Shown here piece after piece: positions 1 through 6,622 of a DNA stretch of 6,885 nucleotides; position 1 is the stretch's first letter, and each line of letters opens with the position of its first letter. The DNA lies in the NCBI GenBank assembly GCA_964568625.1, contig CAZMQG010000031.1:1-6885 (forward strand), written 5' to 3'. The position numbers and the translations under genes were made by a program. The stretch comes from JBAZAX01 sp964568625. GTDB lineage: Bacteria > Babelota > Babeliae > Babelales > RVW-14. The notes beneath the pieces are model-generated. The model was not told the DNA's origin. It ran no database searches and saw only the letters and a program-made list of their open reading frames with translations.

Positions 1-24
1 AAATTGGAGAATATGGCTTATCTA

Positions 25-297
25 TTACAAATTAACAGTTATCGAGTTAGCGTTATATAAAAAATTAATAAACTTTTCCGTCTTTTCTAAGCTTAATATT
101 CTATTCCCATATTTTTTCATAATGTGCGAGGCTAACTCGTAATTTTTCGTTTGTATAATTTGGTGAAGCTCTGTAATCAAATTGTGCAAACTTTCAGATT
201 TTTCTGTGTCTTTGTAATCCTGAATAACTTTGTCCAAATTATCAAAATCTTCACTTTGATTAAAATAACATTCAAAAAAATATTGTATCTTATGCCT
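25..297 (-). pseudogene. Decayed paralogue of the helical module of the downstream-toxin gene at 314-922
   Basis: The frame encodes a module nearly identical in pattern to residues 1-82 of the 202-aa protein, e.g. IIQTKNYELASHIMKKYGNR against IMQTKNYSLASNIMQKYGNR. The alignment runs without gaps back through FFECYFNQ (FFECPFNQ in the paralogue). At the position of the paralogue's ATG, however, this copy has AGG (297-295), and the only in-frame conventional start is a TTG at 237 inside the conserved module with no clear SD, giving a 70-aa product (25-237). The copy ends in TAA TAG after a short unrelated tail. In another frame just beyond, GATAAGCC recurs as in the paralogue's DKP codons, hinting at an indel, but that match is short. 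I read it as a tandem duplicate losing function; use of the TTG start, or a continuation left of the window, is possible. The module's function is unknown. Confidence 0.6.
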
Positions 298-313
298 TGT
301 TCATTTTCTAAAA

Positions 314-922
314 TCATTTCATGATTGGAAATGCTGTTACTATTTTAAATCCAAGATCCTGCGTTGGGTCTATTTCCAACACTATTCTTGATTTTACTAA
401 TCCATATGTTATTCCAGATTCTTCTAATGAATATGGAGCTAAGTCCTCTTTTTTTAAAAAACCGTATCCAATCGGCTGAGTATGTTTAAATTCAAATAAT
501 TTGAAGGCAGGTGAATTATTTGTAAGCCATAGTGCTATTTCTTCAGCATTATGAATTAAATTTTCTTTGACTGCATTATTAGCAGCTTGCCTATCGTTAA
601 ATTTTGTTATTGGTTCATCTTCAACTGATGTAAAATTCTCTGCTCTTACTTTAGTCGGCTTATCAGTAAATTTATCATATAAAAAGTGAATAAATTTTTC
701 TGTTTCTTTCAAATCATTTAATTTTCGATTGCCATACTTTTGCATAATGTTTGATGCCAATGAATAATTTTTTGTTTGCATGATTTGACGAATCTCATCA
801 ATTAATTGATCCAAATATTTACTAGATTCTTTATTTTTATAATTTTGGATAATCTTATCCAAATCGCAAATTTTTTCATCTTGATTGAAAGGGCATTCAA
901 AAAAACTTTTAAATACTTCCAT
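314..922 (-). CDS. Helical module fused to the C-terminal part of a bacterial RNase A-like (CdiA-CT type) toxin domain
   Basis: A 202-aa protein with ATG at 922 and SD AGGGAG nine bases upstream. Residues 1-85 form an all-helical module of unknown function, found again in decayed form at 25-297. Residues about 104-199 match by eye the bacterial RNase A-like toxin family (RNAse_A_bac, known from the Yersinia kristensenii CDI toxin): FNDRQAANNAV (108-118), the I-A-L-W-L helix (129-133), P-I-G-Y-G (150-154), V-L-E-I-D (181-185) and the terminal I-V-T-A-F-P (194-199). Family members cleave RNA inside target cells. The usual N-terminal part with the catalytic His and Arg (H-V-G-K...L..R) is not recognisable; H79 and R93 are poor substitutes because their spacing is wrong and H79 is Asn in the duplicate. 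T196 fits the catalytic Thr, but F198 stands where Tyr is described. There is no signal peptide. It follows a toxin/immunity pair, so an orphan or displaced toxin fragment, possibly inactive, is most likely. Confidence 0.6.
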   Translation of the reverse strand: MEVFKSFFECPFNQDEKICDLDKIIQNYKNKESSKYLDQLIDEIRQIMQTKNYSLASNIMQKYGNRKLNDLKETEKFIHFLYDKFTDKPTKVRAENFTSVEDEPITKFNDRQAANNAVKENLIHNAEEIALWLTNNSPAFKLFEFKHTQPIGYGFLKKEDLAPYSLEESGITYGLVKSRIVLEIDPTQDLGFKIVTAFPIMK

Positions 923-931
923 ATAAAAACA

Positions 932-937
932 CTCCCT
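932..937 (-). promoter_or_regulatory. Shine-Dalgarno site of the 202-aa gene
   Basis: AGGGAG lies nine bases before the ATG at 922. Its first base is also the last paired base of the 19-bp inverted repeat just upstream, so stem formation in the mRNA could influence ribosome access. Confidence 0.6.
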
Positions 938-985
938 AACTTCTCAATAAGTTCTGGATAGAGAATAGAACTTATTGAGAAGTTA
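937..985. repeat. 19-bp perfect inverted repeat (stem-loop) between the immunity candidate and the RNase A-like gene
   Basis: Bases 937-955 are the exact reverse complement of 967-985, with an 11-base loop (956-966). The stem is AT-rich. On the minus-strand transcript it lies 38 bases past the stop of the 109-aa gene and directly abuts the SD of the 202-aa gene. No U-run follows the stem immediately (a short one, GUGUUUUU, comes about five bases later), and none follows on the plus strand, so it is not a textbook terminator. It could act as a weak terminator or attenuator, an RNA processing or stability element, or a dispersed palindromic repeat. The rest of 923-1023 holds nothing I recognise. 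Confidence 0.85.
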
Positions 986-1023
986 CTCAAAATCAACTTC
1001 TTTTAAATGTTTTACACTTTTGC

Positions 1024-1353
1024 TTATACATCCTCATCAACAAAATTATTCTTTTTGTATGTTGTAATAAGCCCATCGATTACTTGCAATGATTTATCAA
1101 TAAGAGATTGTTCTAATTGAGTAAATTCTGTACGATTCTCGTATACAATATTTGCAAAAATAGTATCTAATGTTCCCAATTGTGATTGAAAAGCTGTAAA
1201 CCAGTCTTTGTTGCAATTTTGTATAGAGTTTAGCAATCCTCCAAGATCACTGACTAAATCATATATATCAAGTTGTCCTGCCTTAAAAAAAATGATTTTT
1301 TTTATCATTAAATTAATCTGACGATTATTATATTCCATTATCTCATTTGGCAT
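1024..1353 (-). CDS. Small helical protein, candidate immunity protein for the upstream toxin
   Basis: A 109-aa, soluble, mostly helical, acidic-tailed protein without signal peptide or membrane segment. The pattern INLMIKKIIFFKAG..DIYDLVSDLGGLLNSI......WFTAFQSQLGTLDTIFANIV resembles small immunity proteins of polymorphic toxins (an M-I-x-x-I-x-x-F-x-x-G start, a W-x-x-x-F-x-x-x-x-x-x-L-(E/D) centre). I recall this pattern in immunity proteins paired with CDI nuclease toxins, including RNase A-like ones, but I cannot verify the family. The ATG at 1353 has AGGAG six bases upstream, and this SD lies within what are probably the last codons of the toxin-like gene, one base from its stop. That spacing is typical of toxin/immunity pairs translated together. 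If correct, it would bind the toxin tip in the cytoplasm and protect the producer. The immunity call rests on position, size and pattern, not on a demonstrated match. Confidence 0.6.
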   Translation of the reverse strand: MPNEIMEYNNRQINLMIKKIIFFKAGQLDIYDLVSDLGGLLNSIQNCNKDWFTAFQSQLGTLDTIFANIVYENRTEFTQLEQSLIDKSLQVIDGLITTYKKNNFVDEDV

Positions 1354-1354
1354 T

Positions 1355-3243
1355 TTAATCTCCTGGATTTACTGCTATAATACGACCTGATTGTTGGTNN
1401 NNNNNNNNNNNNNNNNNNNNNNNNNNNNNNNNNNNNNNNNNNNNNNNNNNNNNNNNNNNNNNNNNNNNNNNNNNNNNNNNNNNNNNNNNNNNNNNNNNCC
1501 GACAAGATCTTTGACTATGTTAATAATATCGTCAACAGCACCACCCGTTGCTTGAACAGCCGTATTTACAGCAGCCTTTGTTTTGTTAGCCACGTTAGCT
1601 ACACTGTTGAATGGCTGTGCTGCGCCTTGAAGAAACGACTTCATAGCAATTGCAGAGGCTTCGTTTAATGAAACCGCTTTTGAGATTTTATCAAACTTTG
1701 AAAGTACCCCAAGGACTCCTGCTGTTCTTACCCATTCGCCACCAACAACTATGGCGTTTTCAAGAAGCTTGTCCCATGGCATTTTTTTAATGCTTTCTAT
1801 CGATTCATTGGCATACTCTTTAACGGCAGCAACGCGCTGATTCATACGCTGTGTGCCTTTTTCAAGAACATCTTCAAGTTCTCTGTTCGTAAAACCTGAT
1901 TCAAGTTGACAGTCAAGTATATCAGCTTGTAATCCAGCATCTGACTCCACGAAAGCAAGAACTCCTGCCAGTGTCATTACATTCGCAACTCCATTTACAT
2001 AAGTCATAGGATTTATTGTATCTTTAACAAGTGTATATCCAGCCTTGCAAACAGCCGTTGCGCCTTTTTCAAAGACACCTCTGGAATCTACCAGGCTCTT
2101 TAGCTGACCTTGTTGAAAGAGTTGAGCACAGTTAGCTTCGTAATCAACCAATTCGTTAGCATACTCCACAACATCAAACGATCGTGCAATGTTTTTGTCT
2201 ACTTTTCCTATGGCTGCGTAAATATCAACAGATTGACCAAGTGTATCCGTAAAAATGTCATTCGGATTATGTGCTTGTACACCTATGTTGGCAATTTTGA
2301 CATTACAGAGTTCTTTGTGTAACTGTCGATCGAGCGCTGTTCCATTTCGATTATTAAAGAGATATGCAAATTCATCGTTAAATTTTTGATTATCCACCTG
2401 CAAGGAGTAATCAAACTCTTTGCCAGCTGTCTCCAATGTCTCTTTAAGAGCCTCAAGTCGCTCTTTGCAACGCTGCGCTCGGTCAAGATCTCCATCCTGT
2501 AATGCTTGATTATATTGTTTAACCGAGTCTATATAGAATTGATCTACAGAGAGGTGGTCGCGAATGTAGGAATTACGTCCTGAGTTAATTTTTTCCTGTT
2601 CTTGTTTTGTTGCAGGCGTTTGGTTTTGTTGAGCAGGTTTTTTTTCTTGTTGCTTGGTTTGTTGTTGAGTCGTTGTTTTTGGTAATGATTGCGAAACCTT
2701 TTTGTTCTGAGCATTAGCTTGATTTAATGCATCTTCTGCGATACTTACACCTATATCAAGAATCTCTTTGCTCGTTTTAACTCCATACTGAGCACCTTTT
2801 AAATGATCCGCCTTTGCAAGCATTTTTGTTATATCATTTATAGTGTTAACGGTTGAACATGCATCTTGGACTATAGGATCAATATTTGATAATTGCTGCA
2901 GAACATCAAGTTGTGATTTAATTTCCTTAAGATTGTTATCTATATCTTTTTTTTGTTGTGCGTGTTGTACCGCTTCATCTGCAGATTGTTTTGCTATTTT
3001 TGCCTCATTATCTGCAACACGCTTTTGCTCTTGGCGATTATCCTCATCTATTTGGTTCTGTTCGGTTGCTGATGGTTTATGATATACATCGTAACTGAGA
3101 ATTTTTCTACGTAGCTCTTCAAGTCGTTTAAGATTTTTTTGAATTTTATCTATTGGATCGAGATTCTCATTTGATGGCCTTAGTGTTACACTCGTTATAC
3201 AACATAGCGCTAGAAATAAAAATCGTAATAATTTTTTATGCAT
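1355..3243 (-). CDS. Secreted polymorphic-toxin-like protein, C-terminal toxin tip lost in an assembly gap
   Basis: The start is ATG 3243 with a purine-rich SD (GAGAG, close spacing). Residues 1-21 (M-H-K-K-L-L-R then a hydrophobic run) form a signal peptide. Residues 30-120 are charged, Gln/Lys-rich coiled coil, and 186-217 is a Thr/Gln/Lys low-complexity linker. Residues 225-300 hold another helical stretch. Residues 385-435 contain a Gly/Ala-rich, partly hydrophobic segment (KGATAVCKAGYTLVKDTINP..YVNGVANVMTLAGVLAF), and 495-575 is a further Ala/Gly/Val-rich stretch, like the pre-toxin regions of long secreted toxins. Readable sequence stops at residue 581. After the 100-N gap the frame is undefined. 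Direct continuation ends TNNQVVL at 1375, while another frame ends SGRIIAVNPGD with TAA at 1355, one base before the immunity candidate; I prefer the latter. The missing part is where a variable nuclease or other toxin domain would sit. I do not recognise the family of the readable part, so the toxin call depends on architecture and neighbours. Confidence 0.6.
1360..1364 (-). promoter_or_regulatory. Shine-Dalgarno site of the immunity candidate, embedded in the 3' end of the toxin frame
   Basis: AGGAG with a six-base spacer to the ATG at 1353. In the frame that ends ...GRIIAVNPGD, these bases fall in the Pro-Gly-Asp codons just before TAA (1357-1355), which would couple translation of the two genes. 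Confidence 0.7.
1399..1498. other. Assembly gap of exactly 100 N inside the toxin-like gene
   Basis: One hundred consecutive N, the conventional filler for a gap of unknown size. The true length and the reading frame across it are therefore unknown. It interrupts the 3' end of the toxin-like gene about 40 bases before its stop. Confidence 0.98.
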
Positions 3244-3329
3244 TAATCTCTCTTTCTTAAATATGTCAGTACTCGTACAATCCCACTCATAAAGTAATTT
3301 TTAGCCTAAAATCCCATAAAAATCCCTTC

Positions 3330-5759
3330 TTATGCGCAATGTTTAAATAGCATTCGTTCCAGCCTTCTTGTCTGTAACAATAGGGCGGGCTGCTGAAGAG
3401 CGCAACGTTTTTCAAGCTCTTCAAGTAAATTTCGTACACTATTTAAGTAGTGCTCTTTTGCTATTTTGCAAACTTCTAGCGTCTTTGTTGTTCTATTTGC
3501 GTTGAAATACCCATAATAATCACAATTAAACAATATGCCATTAAGTACTATTGGTTGCTTTGTTGTAAAATAACCAGTAAAGGTGTTGTTATTGTATAAT
3601 CCATTGAGTTCTATAAATATGTCTTCAAGTATCTCATTCCAAGAGTGAATAAAAAAAATCTTGTTGCCATAGAATTTTTCGCCCAAATCAAAGAGATTAA
3701 ATAATTTTTCTGGATCATTGTACTCAGTTTTAATCCTGGCAAAAACATGTAACGTATCCAACGGAATCATGGAAACGATTTTTTCAAGATTGGGTGAAAT
3801 TACTATAAAGGCAGGTATCTTGTCAGGGTAGACTAGCAGAGCCTTTTTATTATTATCCAGCTGTATTACAGAGTTTTTATTTTCTTCAGTAAGTATAAAA
3901 ACCTGGCCGTCTAAAGCTTTAGCGTGAAAGATGCCTTCTTCGGGAAAGCGAATCAAAGGGGTTTGGCTGTATGGGCACTCTCGATTAGGTTTTGCTACGG
4001 ATAAAAGAACGGCCTGCCAAGGATCAGAAGAAATCTTTTTCCATGAGTTTGTAGGATCTTCTTTTTGCTTGTAAATTTGTTCGAGATAACTAAAAAATTG
4101 AACAAAGTTAGCACTGGGATTAAAGCGTCCCTCCCTGGTCGCATTAACCGACAATTCTGTTGTCGAATTCTCCGCAATAATAAAATTGATTTGATCTAGT
4201 CCAAGATATGGAATTATACAACTCTTGCCACCACCATAACAGGTACTGTAATACAAAAAGTGTGTATTGATCTCAGTTGATAGAAAAGTAAGAAATGACC
4301 GAAATGGTTTAATCGTCATACCTGCGATGTAGCCACCAGGCGCGCCATGGCCATTAAGAAAAATATTCCATGGCGCGTTTGAATTATCTTCGTGTTTGCT
4401 TTTAAAGAAGTGGTTCTTCTTAACCGTATTGAAAAATTCATCAAGATCATCATCACTTATTTCAAGCGGTTTTATGGAAAAATCTCTGTGCTCATTGGTA
4501 TTTATTGCTTCTCTAAAACCAAGTTGGCTGGGCAATAGGCTAGCAGCTCCAGGGAACCTTGGACAAAGAAGATAGTAGATAGGGAGTGTTCTCTTATTTC
4601 CATAGACGGACCAGTTATTAAGAATGAATTTTTTTCTGAATTCATTGATTGTTGCATGATCATTATCTGAATAAAGATAGGTATAAAACAACAATTGTGA
4701 GACAATAATGGGACAAGCTTTTTGTTGAAACGCTTGCATTAACTTGAATACTATTGCATTGCTATCTTCATCCTTACCATTCAAAAAAATAGCAACGCGC
4801 CTACATGCATAATTGGTTTTGTATTCATTAGCCATAACAATTGGTCGTCCGGCATTTCGCATTTTGGTAATTGATTCTTTCAAGAACCAATGTTCAAAAT
4901 CATCTAAGTAATCTGCAGCAATTCTTCCCATAGCATCTTCTGTCAATTGATTACAATGTTTGCTTAATAACTTGATCAACACCTCGTTTTTATTGATGAC
5001 TGCATAATGCAATGGTGTTTGCTTATCCTTAGTTTGGATGTTGGCATTAGCATGTTTATCGAGAAGGAGCTGAACTGTTTTTTCATGCCCTTTGAGAACA
5101 GCCCAATGTAGCGGAGAAAGTCCATTTGTATCTTGGACATTTATATTGAATCCATTGATGATTATAAATTCTATTACATTGTTACATCCCTCCATAGCGG
5201 CACAATGCAAAAGTGTTAAATCGTTATCTGCTTTTACATGAAAGCTTGCACCTCGCTTGGCGAGTAATTTGATTATTTCTACGCATCCTCCCAATGCAGC
5301 ATAATGTTGAGGTGTCATTTTTCGATCATCCTGCGTATTGATTTGAGCCCCCTTGCTTAAAAGTAGTTCAACAACAGCCAAGTTGCCCGATTTTGCTGCA
5401 TTATGTAATGGTGTTATACTTTTTTTAGCTTTGGCGTTAACGTTTGCTCCATATTGTATAAGCAGCTTAGATATTGATTCTAATCCTAATGCTGCAGCCC
5501 AATGTAAAGGAATAAACCCATCCAGATCTTTTTCATGCACACTAAATCCTTGCTTAAGCAATTTAGCAACATCTTGTTCGTTACAACTTCTTACAGCAAG
5601 ATGAAGTGGTGAAATTGGCTGAGACATTGTTGCGGTTATTATGAAAAAAGATGCGCATGCAAAATATAGGAAAACTATTATTTTTTTTGTTGTTGAAGAA
5701 AGATCATATATAAAGTCCTTTATACAAAATAAACAAATGTCATTGTAAGTTTTCCTCAT
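3330..5759 (-). CDS. Membrane-anchored ankyrin-repeat protein with a putative clan CD (caspase-like) cysteine peptidase domain
   Basis: An 809-aa product from ATG 5759, which overlaps the upstream stop as ATGA and has AAGGG six bases upstream; an ATG two codons earlier (5765; 811 aa, numbering used here) has its SD too close. Residues 27-46 are a hydrophobic signal or anchor segment after a Lys pair. Residues 50-280 hold about seven ankyrin repeats (e.g. TPLHNAAKSGNLAVVELLLSKGA, 118-140), which bind proteins, often host ones. Residues 322-600 look like an alpha/beta domain: a first strand RRVAIFLNG (322-330), strand plus His-Gly N-I-F-L-N-G-H473-G, then T-H-F-L-Y-Y-S-T-C509-Y-G-G-G 36 residues later, then strand INFIIAEN. 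A hydrophobic strand ending in His-Gly and a second ending in Cys is the clan CD peptidase signature (caspases, gingipains, clostripain). Residues 600-811 are unrecognised. The peptidase call is inferred from the dyad pattern, with no family match made. The fusion suggests ankyrin-guided cleavage of partner proteins. Confidence 0.7.
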   Translation of the reverse strand: MRKTYNDICLFCIKDFIYDLSSTTKKIIVFLYFACASFFIITATMSQPISPLHLAVRSCNEQDVAKLLKQGFSVHEKDLDGFIPLHWAAALGLESISKLLIQYGANVNAKAKKSITPLHNAAKSGNLAVVELLLSKGAQINTQDDRKMTPQHYAALGGCVEIIKLLAKRGASFHVKADNDLTLLHCAAMEGCNNVIEFIIINGFNINVQDTNGLSPLHWAVLKGHEKTVQLLLDKHANANIQTKDKQTPLHYAVINKNEVLIKLLSKHCNQLTEDAMGRIAADYLDDFEHWFLKESITKMRNAGRPIVMANEYKTNYACRRVAIFLNGKDEDSNAIVFKLMQAFQQKACPIIVSQLLFYTYLYSDNDHATINEFRKKFILNNWSVYGNKRTLPIYYLLCPRFPGAASLLPSQLGFREAINTNEHRDFSIKPLEISDDDLDEFFNTVKKNHFFKSKHEDNSNAPWNIFLNGHGAPGGYIAGMTIKPFRSFLTFLSTEINTHFLYYSTCYGGGKSCIIPYLGLDQINFIIAENSTTELSVNATREGRFNPSANFVQFFSYLEQIYKQKEDPTNSWKKISSDPWQAVLLSVAKPNRECPYSQTPLIRFPEEGIFHAKALDGQVFILTEENKNSVIQLDNNKKALLVYPDKIPAFIVISPNLEKIVSMIPLDTLHVFARIKTEYNDPEKLFNLFDLGEKFYGNKIFFIHSWNEILEDIFIELNGLYNNNTFTGYFTTKQPIVLNGILFNCDYYGYFNANRTTKTLEVCKIAKEHYLNSVRNLLEELEKRCALQQPALLLQTRRLERMLFKHCA
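4341..4377. repeat. GC-rich 10-bp inverted repeat over the catalytic-His codons of the peptidase-like gene
   Basis: CGCGCCATGG (4341-4350) is the exact reverse complement of 4368-4377, with a 17-base AT-rich loop. The stem is 8/10 GC in an otherwise AT-rich gene and encodes the A-P-W-N and G-H-G-A residues either side of the strand before His473. It would form a stable mRNA hairpin, though it may be only a by-product of codon choice. Confidence 0.7.
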
Positions 5760-6622
5760 ACCCATCCCTTACTTTTAGCAAACTCAAGTTGCTCCGTTAA
5801 CCGCATTTTTAAAAAAATTGAATTATTATACGCTTGACCTTTATTTACTCCAATTGCATCAATTACTCCATCAACTGTTATCAGACCTTTACCTTTGGCT
5901 ACTTCAAGTTGTTTTATCATTGCTTGATATGTTTCACTGTCAAAATAATGTTTTATGGTACTTGATTTAATAAAATCCAAATTTAATTTAGAACTTTGCG
6001 CATAGGAATCAGTTTCAGCACTATGATTTAAAGCATCTTGATGCTGTGAAAGATTATCACCACAAGCACCTTTGCCGTTATCAGTTACATTATCACTTCG
6101 TGATTTTGATAAGCCTGGAATAATTCCATCTTTGCCTGAAATAGGAAGCTTAAAATGCCGAATCCATAAAAAATAAATCAGAATGGCTGCTGCAATAGTG
6201 GCAACAATTTTCAAAACAAAATAACAGGCCTTTATATTCGTTAAAAAATTTTTGTGCACATAATATTCTTTAGAGTCATTGTTTTTTACAATAATATTTA
6301 TAACACTGCCTTTTGAGTTTTTCTTTTGCAAAAGTTCGTTAACACATATTACAATTTTTTGAATGTCATATGTGCCATCTTGATCATCACTAAGTATTTC
6401 CATGATTTCATCAGCCGAATGGTTTTGCTGGAGAAGATCATAAATGTTTTCCACAAGAAATTTAAACTCGTTGTTCACCGTTTTTTCTGGAATGTAAGAC
6501 GCATCTTCACAGGGACCCTCTACTGGTACGACCTCACAATTAATAGAAGTCACAAAAACTATGATGCAAAAAAATATTAAAATAAAACATTGAAATAAGT
6601 TTTTTTTACGCATGGATGGCAT
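5756..6622 (-). CDS. Single-pass membrane protein with a helix-turn-helix-like cytoplasmic tail, function unknown
   Basis: A 288-aa product from ATG 6622 (M-P-S-M-R-K-K), chosen because AGGAG lies six bases upstream; the longer frame to 6697 would add 25 residues deep inside the upstream gene without a comparable SD. Residues 8-27 are a hydrophobic signal segment after M-R-K-K. Residues 29-130 are a predicted exported region with helices and a few cysteines. Residues 133-153 form a transmembrane helix (Y-F-V-L-K-I-V-A-T-I-A-A-A-I-L-I-Y-F-L-W) followed by I-R-H-F-K, so the tail should be cytoplasmic. After a polar, Ser/Asp-rich linker, residues 230-288 read like a winged helix-turn-helix: QLEVAKGKG-LITVDGVIDAIGV-NKGQAYNN, closing with the similar QLEFAKSKGWV. 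The frame overlaps the upstream ATPase gene by 17 bases and the downstream ankyrin gene by 4 (ATGA), so the three are probably translated together. A membrane sensor/regulator or an adaptor for the ankyrin protein are both possible. No family was recognised. Confidence 0.65.
   Translation of the reverse strand: MPSMRKKNLFQCFILIFFCIIVFVTSINCEVVPVEGPCEDASYIPEKTVNNEFKFLVENIYDLLQQNHSADEIMEILSDDQDGTYDIQKIVICVNELLQKKNSKGSVINIIVKNNDSKEYYVHKNFLTNIKACYFVLKIVATIAAAILIYFLWIRHFKLPISGKDGIIPGLSKSRSDNVTDNGKGACGDNLSQHQDALNHSAETDSYAQSSKLNLDFIKSSTIKHYFDSETYQAMIKQLEVAKGKGLITVDGVIDAIGVNKGQAYNNSIFLKMRLTEQLEFAKSKGWV
5766..5770 (-). promoter_or_regulatory. Shine-Dalgarno site deciding the ankyrin/peptidase gene start
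   Basis: AAGGG sits six bases before ATG 5759 but directly abuts the alternative ATG at 5765, so the downstream ATG, which forms the ATGA overlap with the preceding gene, is favoured. Confidence 0.6.

Noticed and set aside
985..1023. TTGATT as a -35 box for a promoter of the RNase A-like gene
   Set aside because: No good -10 hexamer lies 16-18 bases downstream; the region falls in the inverted repeat instead.
2843..3082. 79-codon plus-strand frame rich in Ser and Cys
   Set aside because: It is the antisense shadow of the coiled-coil region of the toxin-like gene, with no SD and biased composition mirroring Gln/Glu/Lys codons opposite.
3201..3243. Lipoprotein signal at Cys14/Cys15 of the toxin-like protein
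   Set aside because: The residue before each Cys (Leu or Cys) does not fit a lipobox, and the Cys pair lies within the hydrophobic core.
3296..3316. Short inverted repeat TTTTAG-C-CTAAAA in the spacer between the ankyrin gene and the toxin-like gene, considered as a terminator
   Set aside because: The loop would be a single base, the arms are AT-only apart from one pair, and no clean U-run follows on the minus strand.
3244..3329. Promoter for the toxin-like gene in the 86-bp spacer
   Set aside because: A CATATT resembling a -10 box is present, but no -35-like hexamer lies at a fitting distance, and AT-rich sequence gives many such matches by chance.
5353..5604. 83-codon plus-strand frame
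   Set aside because: It lies antisense to the ankyrin repeats, whose periodic codons keep the opposite frame open; no independent evidence of coding.
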